A stretch of DNA of 64,000 nucleotides. It comes from Nomia melanderi. Lineage: Eukaryota > Arthropoda > Insecta > Hymenoptera > Halictidae. A program made the position numbers and the translations under genes. The DNA is taken from NCBI RefSeq assembly GCF_051020985.1, contig NW_027475141.1:1240001-1304000 (forward strand), read 5' to 3'. The notes beneath the pieces were generated by a model. That model did no database searches, had not been told where the DNA came from, and saw only the letters and a list, made by a program, of their open reading frames with translations. Below, piece by piece: positions 12,805-24,636 of the stretch (positions within the stretch are counted from its first letter, which is position 1; every line of letters starts with the position of its first letter).

Positions 12805-14303
12805 GATATATATTGGATTTTCCCCTGACCCTAATTGTCCGGCCCCATGTGTCGGTGGTTTTCTCGGCCCCTGGTGGTCCGAGGTCGATCCCGCTGCACA
12901 GATTCATGCGCCAGGGCCTCCTACAGAAAATGCAGTTTGATTTATTGCGCTATCTGTAATAGAACCCGAGATATCACTAGATATATATTGGATTTCCACT
13001 GACCCTGACAGTCCGGCCCCACGAGACGGTAGTTTTCTCGGCCCCTGGTGGTCCGAGGTCGATCCCGCTGCACAGATTCATGCGCCAGGGCCGCCTGCAG
13101 ATAATTCAGTTTGGTTTAGTGCGCTATCTGTAAGGGCACCCGGGATATCACCAGATATATATTGAATTTTTCCCCGACCCTGAGTGTCCGGCCCCATGTA
13201 TCGGTGGTTTTCTCGGCCCCTGGTATTCCGAGGTCGATCCCGCTGCACAGATTCATGCGACAGGGCCTCCTACAGACAATGCCCTATGATTTATTGCGCT
13301 ATCTGTAATAGCACCCGAGATATCACCAGATATATATTGGATTTTTCCCTGACCCTGAGTGTCCGACCCCATGAGACGGTGGTTTTCTCGGCCCCTGGTG
13401 GTCCGTGGTCGTTCTCGCTGCACAGATTTATGCGCCAGGGCCGCCTGCAGATAATTCACTTTGGTTTAGTGCGCTATCTGTAACAGCACCCGAGATATCC
13501 GCAGATATATATTGAATTTTTCCCCGACTCTGAGTGTCCGGCCCCATGTGTCGGTGGTTTTCTCTGCCCCTGGTGGTACGAGGTCGATCCCGCTGCACAG
13601 ATTCCTGCGCCAGGGCCTCCTACAGACAATGCACTTTGATTTATTGCGCTATCTGGAATAGCACCCGAGATATCACCAGATATATATTGGATTTTTCCCT
13701 GACCCTGAGTGTCCGACCCCATGAGACGGTGGTTTTCTCGGCCCCTGGTGGTACGAGGTCGTTCCCGCTGCACAGATTCATGCGCCAGGGCCTCCTACAG
13801 AAAATGCAATTTGATTTATTGCGCTATCTGTAATAGCACCCGAGATATCACTAGATATATATGGGATTTCCCCTGACCCTGACAGTCCGGCCCCATGAGA
13901 CGGTAGTTTTCTCGGCCCCTGGTGGTCCGCGGTCGATCCCGCTGCACAGATTCATGCGCCAGGGCCTCCTACAGACAATGCAGTTTGATTTATTGCGCTA
14001 TCTGTAATAGCACCCGAGATATCACTAGATATATATTGGATTTCCCCTGACCCTGACAGTCCGGCCCCATGAGACGGTAGTTTTCTCAGCCCCTGGTGGT
14101 CCGAGGTCGATCCGGCTGCACAGATTCATGCGCCAGGGCCTCCTGCAGACAATGCACTTTGGATTATTATGCTATCTCTAATCGCACCCTTGATATCTCC
14201 AGATATATATTGGATTTTTCCCTGACCCTGAGTGTCCGGCACCATGAGACGGTAGTTTTCTCGGCCCCTGGTGGTCCGAGGTCGTTCCCGCTGCACAGAT
14301 TCA
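12805..14303 (+). repeat. 1.5-kb block, first copy (partner 16650-18323)
   Basis: The order of units matches the partner at offset 3845 up to about 13680 and at offset 4020 afterwards, because the partner has one extra unit. Shared markers are CCCTAATTGTCC, GATTTCCACTGACC, TTCTCTGCCCCTGGTGGTACG and TTTGGATTATTATGC. Scattered differences include 13099 (AATTCAG against AATTCAC). Confidence 0.85.
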
Positions 14304-14449
14304 TGTTCCAGGGCCTCCTGCAGATAATTCACTTTGGTTTATTGCGCTATCTCTAATAGCACCCGAGATATCACCAGATATATATTGGATTTTTCCCTGA
14401 CCCTGAGTGTCCGACTCCATGAGACGGTGGTTTTCTCGGCCCCATGTGG

Positions 14450-15378
14450 TCCGAGGTCGTTCCCGCTGCACAGATTCATGCGCCAAGGCCTCGAGCAGAC
14501 AAGTCACCTTGGTTTATTATGCTATATCTAATAGCACCCGAGATATCACCAGATTTATATTGGATTTTCCCCTGACCCTGAATGTCCGGCCCCACCAGAC
14601 GGTAGTTTTCTCGGCCCCTGGTGGTCCGAGGTCGATCCCGCTGCACAGATTCATGCGCCAGGGCCGCCTGCAGATAATTCACTTTGGTTTAGTGCGCTAT
14701 CTGTAAGGGCACCCGAGATATCACCAGATATATATTGAATTTTTCCCCGACCCTGAGTGTCCGGCCCCATGTATCGGTGGTTTTCTCGGCCCCTGGTATT
14801 CCGAGGTCGATCCCGCTGCACAGATTCATGCGCCAGCGCCTCCTACAGAAAATGCAGTTTGATTTATTGCGCTATCTGTAATAGCACCCGAGATATCACT
14901 AGATATATATGGGATTTCCCCTGACCCTGACAGTCCGGCCCCATGAGACGGTAGTTTTCTCGGCCCCTGGTGGTCCGAGGTCGATCCGGCTGCACAGATT
15001 CATGCGCCAGGGCCTCCTGCAGACAATGCACTTTGATTTATTGCGCTATCTGTAATAGCACCCGAGATATCAGCAGATATATATTGGATTTTTCCCTGAC
15101 CCTGAGTGTCCGACCCCATGAGACGGTGGTTTTCTCGGCCCCTGGTGGTCCGAGGTCGTTCCCGCTGCACAGATTCATGCGCCAGGGCCTCCTGCAGACA
15201 ATACACTTTGATTTATTGCGCTATCTGTAATAGCAGCCGAGATATCACCAGATTTATATTGGATTTTTCCCTGACCCTGTGTGTCCGACCCCATGAGACG
15301 GTGGTTTTCTCGGCCCCTGGTGGTGCGAGGCCGTTCCCGCAGCACAGATTCATGCGCCAGGGCGTCCTGCAGACAATG
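14450..15378 (+). repeat. 0.93-kb block, first copy (partner 20393-21321)
   Basis: Marked by the rare tail CAAGTCACCTTGGTTTATTATG, CCCCACCAGACGG, a CAGCGCCTCC unit, GATATCAGCAG and the GGTGGTGCGAGGCCG unit. The partner lies 5943 bp away (34 units minus 7 bp). A handful of single-base differences separate the copies, for example 14697 and 15159. Confidence 0.82.
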
Positions 15379-16649
15379 CACTTTGATTTATTTCGCTATG
15401 TCTAATAGCACCCGAGATATCACCAGATATATATTGGATTTTCCCCTGACCCTGAATGTCCGGCCCCACCAGACGGTAGTTTTCTCGGCCCCTGGTGGTC
15501 CGAGGTCGATCCCGCTGCACAGATTCATGCGCCAGGGCCGCCTGCAGATAATTCACTTTGGTTTAGTGCGCTATCTGTAAGGGCACCCGAGATATCACCA
15601 GATTTATATTGAATTTTTCGCCGACCCTGAGTGTCCGGCCCCATGTATCGGTGGTTTTCTCGGCCCCTGGTATTCCGAGGTCGGCCCCGCTGCACAGATT
15701 CATGCGACAGGGCCTCCTACAGACAATGCCCTTTGATTTATTGCGCTATCTGTAATAGCACCCGAGATATCACCAGATATATATTGGATTTTTCCCTGAC
15801 CCTGAGTGTCCGACCCCATGAGACGGTAGTTTTCTCGGCCCCTGGTGGTCCGCGGTCGATCCCGCTGCACAGATTTATGCGCCAGGGCCGCCTGCAGATA
15901 ATTCACTTTGGTTTAGTGCGCTATCTGTAACAGCACCCTAGATATCCCCAGATATATATTGAATTTTTCCCCGACCCTGAGTGTCCGGCCCCATGTGTCG
16001 GTGGTTTTCTCGGCCCCTGGTATTCCGAGGTCGATCCCGCTGCACAGATTCATGCGCCAGGGCCTCCTACAGAAAATGCCCTTTGATTTATTGCGCTATC
16101 TGTAATAGCACCCGAGATATCACCAGATATATATTGGATTTTTCCCTGACCCTGAGTGTCCGACCCCATGAGACGTTGGTTTTCTCGGCCCCTGGTGGTC
16201 CGAGGTCGTTCTCGCTGCACAGATTTATGCGCCAGGGCCGCCTGCAGATAATTCACTTTGGTTTAGTGCGCTATCTGTAACAGCACCCTAGATATCCCCA
16301 GATATATATTGAATTTTTCCCCGACCCTGAGTGTCCGGCCCCATGTGTCGGTGGTTTTCTCGGCCCCTGGTATTCCGAGGTCGATCCCGCTGCACAGATT
16401 CATGCGCCAGGGCCTCCTACAGAAAATGCAGTTTGATTTATTGCGCCATCTGTAATAGCACCCGAGATATCACTAGATATATATGGGATTTCCCCTGACC
16501 CTGACAGACCGGCCCCATGAGACGGTAGTTTTCTCGGCCCCTGGTGGTCCGCGGTCGATCCCGCTGCACAGATTCATGCGCCAGGGCCTCCTACAGACAA
16601 TGCACTTTGATTCATTGCGCTATCTGTAATAGCACCCGAGATATCACCA

Positions 16650-18323
16650 GATATATATTGGATTTTCCCCTGACCCTAATTGTCCGGCCCCATGTGTCGG
16701 TGGTTTTCTCGGCCCCTGGTGGTCCGAGGTCGATCCCGCTGCACAGATTCATGCGCCAGGGCCTCCTACAGAAAATGCAGTTTGATTTATTGCGCTATCT
16801 GTAATAGAACCCGAGATATCACTAGATATATATTGGATTTCCACTGACCCTGACAGTCCGGCCCCACGAGACGGTAGTTTTCTCGGCCCCTGGTGGTCCG
16901 AGGTCGATCCCGCTGCACAGATTCATGCGCCAGGGCCGCCTGCAGATAATTCACTTTGGTTTAGTGCGCTATCTGTAAGGGCACCCGAGATATCACCAGA
17001 TATGTATTGAATTTTTCCCCGACCCTGAGTGTCCGGCCCCATGTATCGGTGGTTTTCTCGGCCCCTGGTATTCCGAGGTCGATCCCGCTGCACAGATTCA
17101 TGCGACAGGGCCTCCTACAGACAATGCCCTATGATTTATTGCGCTATCTGTAATTGCACCCGAGATATCACCAGATATATATTGGATTTTTCCCTGACCC
17201 TGAGTGTCCGACCCCATGAGACGGTGGTTTTCTCGGCCCCTGGTGGTCCGTGGTCGTTCTCGCTGCACAGATTTATGCGCCAGGGCCGCCTGCAGATAAT
17301 TCACTTTGGTTTAGTGCGCTATCTGTAACAGCACCCGAGATATCCCCAGATATATATTGAATTTTTCCCCGACCCTGAGTGTCCGGCCCCATGTGTCGGT
17401 GGTTTTCTCTGCCCCTGGTGGTACGAGGTCGATCCCACTGCACAGATTCCTGCGCCAGGGCCTCCTACAGACAATGCACTTTGATTTATTGCGCTATCTG
17501 GAATAGCACCCGAGATATCACCAGATATATATTGGATTTTTCCCTGACCCTGAGTGTCCGACCCCATGAGACGGTGGTTTTCTCGGCCCCTGGTGGTACG
17601 AGGTCGTTCCCGCTGCACAGATTCCTGCGCCAGGGCCTCCTACAGAAAATGCAGTTTGATTTATTGCGCTATCTGGAATAGCACCCGAGATATCACCAGA
17701 TATATATTGGATTTTTCCCTGACCCTGAGTGTCCGACCCCATGAGACGGTGGTTTTCTCGGCCCCTGGTGGTACGAGGTCGTTCCCGCTGCACAGATTCA
17801 TGCGCCAGGGCCTCCTACAGAAAATGCAGTTTGATTTATTGCGCTATCTGTAATAGCACCCGAGATATCACTAGATATATATGGGATTTCCCCTGACCCT
17901 GACAGTCCGGCCCCATGAGACGGTAGTTTTCTCGGCCCCTGGTGGTCCGCGGTCGATCCCGCTGCACAGATTCATGCGCCAGGGCCTCCTACAGACAATG
18001 CAGTTTGATTTATTGCGCTATCTGTAATAGCACCCGAGATATCACTAGATATATATTGGATTTCCCCTGACCCTGACAGTCCGGCCCCATGAGACGGTAG
18101 TTTTCTCGGCCCCTGGTGGTCCGAGGTCGATCCGGCTGCACAGATTCATGCGCCAGGGCCTCCTGCAGACAATGCACTTTGGATTATTATGCTATCTCTA
18201 ATCGCACCATTGATATCACCAGATATATATTGGATTTTTCCCTGACCCTGAGTGTGCGGCACCATGAGACGGTAGTTTTCTCGGCCCCTGGTGGTCCGAG
18301 GTTGTTCCCGCTGCACAGATTCA
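16650..18323 (+). repeat. 1.7-kb block, second copy with one extra monomer
   Basis: This is the counterpart of 12805-14303. It holds ten units where the first copy has nine; the extra unit lies at 17512-17686. The end of the match near 18323 coincides with a switch to the 15018-type cassette, so this block and the triplicated cassette are joined here. Confidence 0.85.
17512..17686 (+). repeat. Single-monomer tandem duplication
   Basis: Units 17512-17686 and 17687-17861 are almost identical (both with GTCCGACCCCATGAGACGG and GGTGGTACGAGG). They differ at CAGATTCCTGCG against CAGATTCATGCG and at the tail (GGAATAG against GTAATAG). The related block at 12805-14303 has only one such unit. The simplest reading is a one-unit slippage or unequal exchange. 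Confidence 0.85.
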
Positions 18324-18338
18324 TGCGCTATGGCCTCC

Positions 18339-18699
18339 TGCAGACAATGCACTTTGATTTATTGCGCTATCTGTAATAGCACCCGAGATATCAGCAGATA
18401 TATATTGGATTTTTCCCTGACCCTGAGTGTCCGACCCCATGAGACGGTGGTTCTCTCGGCCCCTGGTGGTCCGAGGTCGTTCCCGCTGCACAGATTCATG
18501 CGGCAGGGCCTCCTGCAGACAATGCACTTTGATTTATTGCGCTATCTGTAATAGCAGCCGAGATATCACCAGATTTATATTGGATTTTTCCCTGACCCTG
18601 TGTGTCCGACCCCATGAGATGGTGGTTTTCTCGGCCCCTGGTGGTGCGAGGCCGTTCCCGCTGCACAGATTCATGCGCCAGGGCGTCCTGCAGACAATG
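18339..18699 (+). repeat. 361-bp cassette, middle of three copies
   Basis: It carries GATATCAGCAGATATA, TAGCAGCCGAG, CCCTGTGTGTCC and GGTGGTGCGAGGCCG, matching 15018-15378 (offset 3321) and 20961-21321 (offset 2622). Three dispersed copies of the same two-unit cassette in otherwise different contexts imply copying without the flanks, or loss of flanks afterwards. Confidence 0.8.
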
Positions 18700-19204
18700 C
18701 ACTTTGATTTAATTCGCTATGTCTAATAGCACCCGAGATATCACCAGATATATATTGCATTTTTCCCTGACCCTGACACTCCGGCCCCATGTGTCGATGG
18801 TTTTCTCGGTCCCTCGTGCTCCGAGGTCGATCCCGCTGCACAGATTCATGCGCCAGGGCCTCCTATAGATAATTCACTTTGGTTTATTTCGCCCTCTCTA
18901 ATAGCACCGGAGATATCACCAGATATATATTGCATTTTTCCCTGGCCCTGACAATCCGGCCCCATGAGACGGTGATTTTCTCGGCCCGTGGTGGTCCGAG
19001 GTCGTTCCCGCTGCACAGATTCATGCGCCAGGGCCACCTGCAGATAATTCACTTTGGTTTAGTGCGCTGTCTGTAATAGCACCCGAGATATCACCAGATA
19101 TATATTGGATTTTCCCCTGACCCTGAGTGTCCGATCCCATGAGACGGTGGTTTTCTCGGCCCCTGGTGGTCCGAGGACTATCCCGCTGCACAGATTCATG
19201 CGCC

Positions 19205-19845
19205 AGGGCCCCCTGCAGATAATTCACTTTGGTTTAGTGCGCTGTCTGTAATAGCACCCGAAATATCACCAGATATATATTGGATTTTTCCCTGACCCTG
19301 AGTGTCCGATCCCATGAGACGGTGGTTTTCTCGGCCCCTGGTGGTCCGAGGACGATCCCGCTGCACAGATTCATGCGCTAGGGCCTCCTGCAGACAATGG
19401 ACTTTGATTTATTGCGCTATCTGTAATAGCATCCGAGATATCGCCAGATATATATTGGATTTTCCACTGACCCTGAGTGTCCGGCCCCATGAGACGGTGG
19501 TTTTCTAGGCCCCTGGTGGTCCGAGGTCGATCCCGCTGCACAGATTCATGCGCCAGGGCCTCCTACAGAAAATGCAGTTTGATTTATTGCGCTATCTGTA
19601 ATAGCACCCGAGATACCACTAGATATATATTGGATTTCCCCTGACCCTGACAGTCCGGCCCCATGAGATGGTAGTTTTCCCGGCCCCTGGTGGTCCGAGG
19701 TCGATCCCGCTGCACAGATTCATGCGCCAGGGCCTCCTACAGAAAATGCAGTTTGCTCCATTGCGCTATCTGTAATAGCACCCGAGATATCACTAGATAT
19801 ATATTGGATTTCCCCTGACGCTGACATTCCGGCCCCATGAGACGG
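19205..19845 (+). repeat. 641-bp block, first copy (partner 22875-23515)
   Basis: Shared markers are GTCCGATCCCATGAG, CCGAGGACGATCC, ACAATGGACTTT, TAGCATCCGAG and TTTTCTAGGCCCC. The offset is 3670 bp (21 units minus 5). Differences include 19673 (CCCGGCC against CTCGGCC) and the GCTCCATTGC tail near 19755. Confidence 0.82.
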
Positions 19846-20392
19846 TGATTTTCTCGGCCCGTGGTGGTCCGAGGTCGATCCCGCTGCACAGATTCATGCG
19901 CCAGGGCCTCCTACAGGCAATGCACTCTGATTTATTGCGCTATCTCTAATAGCACCCGAGATATCACCAGATATATATTGGATTTTCCCCTGACCCTGAT
20001 TGTCCGGCCCCATGTGTCGGTGGTTTTCTCGGCCCCTGGTGGTCCGAGGTCGATCCTGCTGCACAGATTCATGCGCCAGGGCCTCCCACAGACAATGCAC
20101 TTTGATTTACTGCGCTATCTGTAATAGCACCCGAGATATCACCAGGTATATATTGGATTTTTCCCCGACCCTGTGTGTCCGGCCCCATGAGACTGTGGTT
20201 TTCTCGGCCCCTGGTGGTCCGAGGTCGTTCCCGCTGCACAGAATAATGCGCGAAGGCTTCCTGCAGACAATGCACTTTGATTTATCGCGCTATCTCTAAT
20301 ATCACCCGAGATATCACCAGATATATAATGGATTTTTCCCTGACCCTGACAGTCCGGCCCCATGAGACGGTGATTTTCTCGGCCCGTGGTGG

Positions 20393-21321
20393 TCCGAGGT
20401 CGTTCCCGCTGCACAGATTCATGCGCCAAGGCCTCGTGCAGACAAGTCACCTTGGTTTATTATGCTATATCTAATAGCACCCGAGATATCACCAGATTTA
20501 TATTGGATTTTCCCCTGACCCTGAATGTCCGGCCCCACCAGACGGTAGTTTTCTCGGCCCCTGGTGGTCCGAGGTCGATCCCGCTGCACAGATTCATGCG
20601 CCAGGGCCGCCTGCAGATAATTCACTTTGGTTTAGTGCGCTGTCTGTAAGGGCACCCGAGATATCACCAGATATATATTGAATTTTTCCCCGACCCTGAG
20701 TGTCCGGCCCCATGTATCGGTGGTTTTCTCGGCCCCTGGTATTCCGAGGTCGATCCCGCTGCACAGATTCATGCGCCAGCGCCTCCTACAGAAAATGCAG
20801 TTTGATTTATTGCGCTATCTGTAATAGCACCCGAGATATCACTAGATATATATGGGATTTCCCCTGACCCTGACAGTCCGGCCCCATGAGACGGTAGTTT
20901 TCTCGGCCCCTGGTGGTCCGAGGTCGATCCGGCTGCACAGATTCATGCGCCAGGGCCTCCTGCAGACAATGCACTTTGATTTATTGCGCTATCTGTAATA
21001 GCACCCGAGATATCAGCAGATATATATTGGATTTTTCCCTGACCCTGAGTGTCCGACCCCATGAGACGGTGGTTTTCTCGGCCCCTGGTGGTCCGAGGCC
21101 GTTCCCGCTGTACAGATTCATGCGCCAGGGCCTTCTGCAGACAATGCACTTTGATTTATTGCGCTATCTGTAATAGCAGCCGAGGTATCACCAGATTTAT
21201 ATTGGATTTTTCCCTGACCCTGTGTGTCCGACCCCATGAGACGGTGGTTTTCTCGGCCCCTGGTGGTGCGAGGCCGTTCCCGCTGCACAGATTCATGCGC
21301 CAGGGCGTCCTGCAGACAATT
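20393..21321 (+). repeat. 0.93-kb block, second copy (of 14450-15378)
   Basis: Same unit order as 14450-15378. After 21321 the unit continues into the class B monomer at 21387, unlike the first copy, which continues into the CCCTGAATGTCC unit. Confidence 0.82.
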
Positions 21322-22190
21322 CACTTTGGTTTATTGCGCTATCTGTAATAGCACCCGAGATATCACAAGATATATGCTGGATTTTTACATGACCTTGGGT
21401 GACGGATTCCGAATGTCTGTAATTTTCTCGGCGCCTAGTGGTCCGAGGTCGTTCCTGATGCACAGATTCATTCGCCAGTACCTCCTACAGACAATGCACT
21501 TTGATTTATTGCGCCATCTGGAATAGCACCCGAGATATCACCAGATATATATTGGATTTTTCCCTGACCCTGAGCGTCCGGCCCCATGAGACGGTAGTTT
21601 TCTCGGCCCCTGGTGGTCCGAGGTCGTTCCCGCTGCACCGATTCATGCGCTAGGGCCTCCTGCAGACAATGCACTTTGTTTTATTGCGCTATCTCTAATA
21701 GCACCCGAGATATCACCAGATATATATTGCATTTTTCCCTGACCCTGACACTCCGGCCCCATGAGACGGTGATCTTCTCGGCCCGTGGTGGTCCGAGGTC
21801 GATCCCGCTGCACAGATTCATGCGCCAGGGCCTCCTACAGGCAATGCACTTTGATTTATGGCGCTATCTCTAATAGCACCCGAGATATCACCAGACATAT
21901 ATTGGATTTTTCCTTGACCCTGACAGTCCGGCCCCATGTGTCGATGGTTTTCTCGGTCCCTCGTGGTCCGAGGTCGATCCCGCTGCACAGATTCATGCGC
22001 CAGGGCCTCCTATAGATAATTCACTTTGGTTTATTGCGCTATCTCTAATAGCACCGGAGATATCACCAGATATATATTGGATTTTTCCCTCACCCTGACA
22101 GCCCGGCCCCATGTGTCTGTGGTTTTCTCGGCCCCTGGTGGTCCGAGGTCGTTCCCGCTGCACAGATTCATTCGCCAGGGCCCCCTGCAG
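21310..22190 (+). repeat. 0.88-kb block with a class B unit, first copy (partner 23756-24636)
   Basis: It contains a B cassette at 21387-21426 (GATTCCGAAT variant), CGGCGCCTAGTGG, CACTCCGGCCCCATGAGACGGTG, the TCGATGGTTTTCTCGG unit and GCACCGGAG. The match is at offset 2446. One internal stretch near 21550-21610 is different in the partner (GAGCGTCCGG with GAGACGGTAG against GAGTGCCCGG with GTGTCGATGG), while both sides match again, as expected of a local conversion patch. Confidence 0.8.
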
Positions 22191-22874
22191 AAAATGCAGT
22201 TTGATTTATTGCGCTATCTGTGATAGCACCCGAGATATCACTAGATATATATTGGATTTCCCCTGACCCTGACAGTCCGGCCCCATGAGACGCTAGTTTT
22301 CTCGGCCCCTGGTGGTCCGAGGTCGATCCCGCTGCACAGATTCATGCGCCAGGGCCTCCTACAGAAAATGCAGTTTGATTTATTGCGCTATCTGTAATAG
22401 CACCCGAGATATCACCAGATATATATTGGATTTTTCCTTGAACCTGACAGTCCGGCCACATGTGTCTGTGGTTTTCTCGGCCCCTGGTGGTCCGAGGTCG
22501 TTCCCGCTGCGCAGATTCATGCGCCAGGGCCCCCTGCAGATAATTAACTTTGGTTTAGTGCGCTGTCTGTAATAGCACCGAGATATCACCAGATATATAT
22601 TGGATTTATCCCTGACCCCGACTGTCCGACCCCATGAGACGGTGGTTTTCTCGGCCCCTGGTGGTCCGAGGTCGTTCCCGCTGCACAGATTCATGCGCCA
22701 GGGCCCCCTGCAGATAATTCACTTTGGTTTAGTGCGCTGTCTGTAATAGCACCCGAGATATCACCAGATATATATTGGATTTTTCCCTGACCCTGAGTGT
22801 CCGGCCCCATGTGTCTGTGGTTTTCTCGGCCCCTGGTGGTCCGAGGTCGTTCCCGCTGCGCAGATTCATGCGCC

Positions 22875-23515
22875 AGGGCCCCCTGCAGATAATTCACTTT
22901 GGTTTAGTGCGCTGTCTGTAATAGCACCCGAGATATCACCAGATATATATTGGATTTTTCCCTGTCCCTGAGTGTCCGATCCCATGAGACGGTGGTTTTC
23001 TCGGCCCCTGGTGGTCCGAGGACGATCCCGCTGCACAGATTCATGCGCTAGGGCCTCCTGCAGACAATGGACTTTTATTTATTGCGCTATCTGTAATAGC
23101 ATCCGAGATATCACCAGATATATATTGGATTTTCCCCTGACCCTGAGTGTCCGGCCCCATGAGACGGTGGTTTTCTAGGCCCCTGGTGGTCCGAGGTCGA
23201 TCCCGCTGCACAGATTCATGCGCCAGGGCCTCCTACAGAAAATGCAGTTTGATTTATTGCGCTATCTGTAATAGCACCCGAGATATCACTAGATATATAT
23301 TGGATTTCCCCTGACCCTGACAGTCCGGCCCCATGAGACGGTAGTTTTCTCGGCCCCTAGTGGTCCGAGGTCGATCCCGCTGCACAGATTCATGCGCCAG
23401 GGCCTCCTACAGAAAATGCAGTTTGATTTATTGCGCTATCTGTAATAGCACCCGAGATATCACTAGATATATATTGGATTTCCCCTGACCCTGACAGTCC
23501 GGCCCCATGAGACGG
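22875..23515 (+). repeat. 641-bp block, second copy (of 19205-19845)
   Basis: Same markers and order as 19205-19845, with a few per cent single-base differences, so it is older than the 13-, 15- or 39-unit repeats. Confidence 0.8.
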
Positions 23516-23755
23516 TGGTTTTCTCGGCCCCTGGTGGTCCGAGGTCGATCCCATTGAACAGTTTTATGCGCCAGGGATTCCTGCAGACAATTCACTTTGG
23601 TTTATTGCGCTATCTGTAATAGCACCCGAGATATCACCAGATATATATTGGATTCTTCCCTGACCCTGAGTGCCCGGCCCCATGTGTCGATGGTTTTCTC
23701 GGTCCCTCGTGGTCCGAGGTCGATCCCGCTGTACAGATTTATGCGCCAGGGTTTC

Positions 23756-24636
23756 CTGCAGACAATTCACTTTGGTTTATTGCGCTATCTGTAATAGCAC
23801 CCGAGATATGACAAGATATATGCTGGATTTTTACATGACCTTGTGTGACGGATTCCGAATATCTGTAATTTTCTCGGCGCCTAGTGGTCCGAGGTCGTTC
23901 CTGGTGCACAGATTCATTCGCCAGTGCCTCCTACAGACAATGCACTTTGATTTATTGCGCTATCTGTAATAGCACCCGAGATATCACCAGATATATATTG
24001 GATTCTTCCCTGACCCTGAGTGCCCGGCCCCATGTGTCGATGGTTTTCTCGGCCCCTGGTGGTCCGAGGTCGTTCCCGCTGCACCGATTCATGCGCTAGG
24101 GCCTCCTGCAGACAATGCACTTTGTTTTATTGCGCTATCTCTAATAGCACCCGAGATATCACCAGATATATATTGCATTTTTCCCTGACCCTGACACTCC
24201 GGCCCCATGAGACGGTGATTTTCTCGGCCCGTGGTGGTCCGAGGTCGATCCCGCTGCACAGATTCATGCGCCAGGGCCTCCTACAGGCAATGCACTTTGA
24301 TTTATTGCGCTATCTCTAATAGCACCCGAGATATCACCAGATATATATTGGATTTTTCCTTGACCCTGACAGTCCGGCCCCATGTGTCGATGGTTTTCTC
24401 GGTCCCTCGTGGTCCGAGGTCGATCCCGCTGCACAGATTCATGCGCCAGGGCCTCCTATAGATAATTCACTTTGGTTTATTGCGCTATCTCTAATAGCAC
24501 CGGAGATATCACCAGATATATATTGGATTTTTCCCTCACCCGGACAGCCCGGCCCCACATGCCTGTGGTTTTCTCGGCCCTTGGTGGTCCGAGGTCGTTC
24601 CCGCTGCACAGATTCATGCGCCAGGGCCCCCTGCAG
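23756..24636 (+). repeat. 0.88-kb block with a class B unit, second copy
   Basis: Counterpart of 21310-22190, with its own B cassette at 23833-23872 (TTGTGTGACGG variant). The internal patch near 24000-24050 resembles the unit at 23650-23700 rather than the partner, so the likely donor is the neighbouring unit. Confidence 0.78.
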
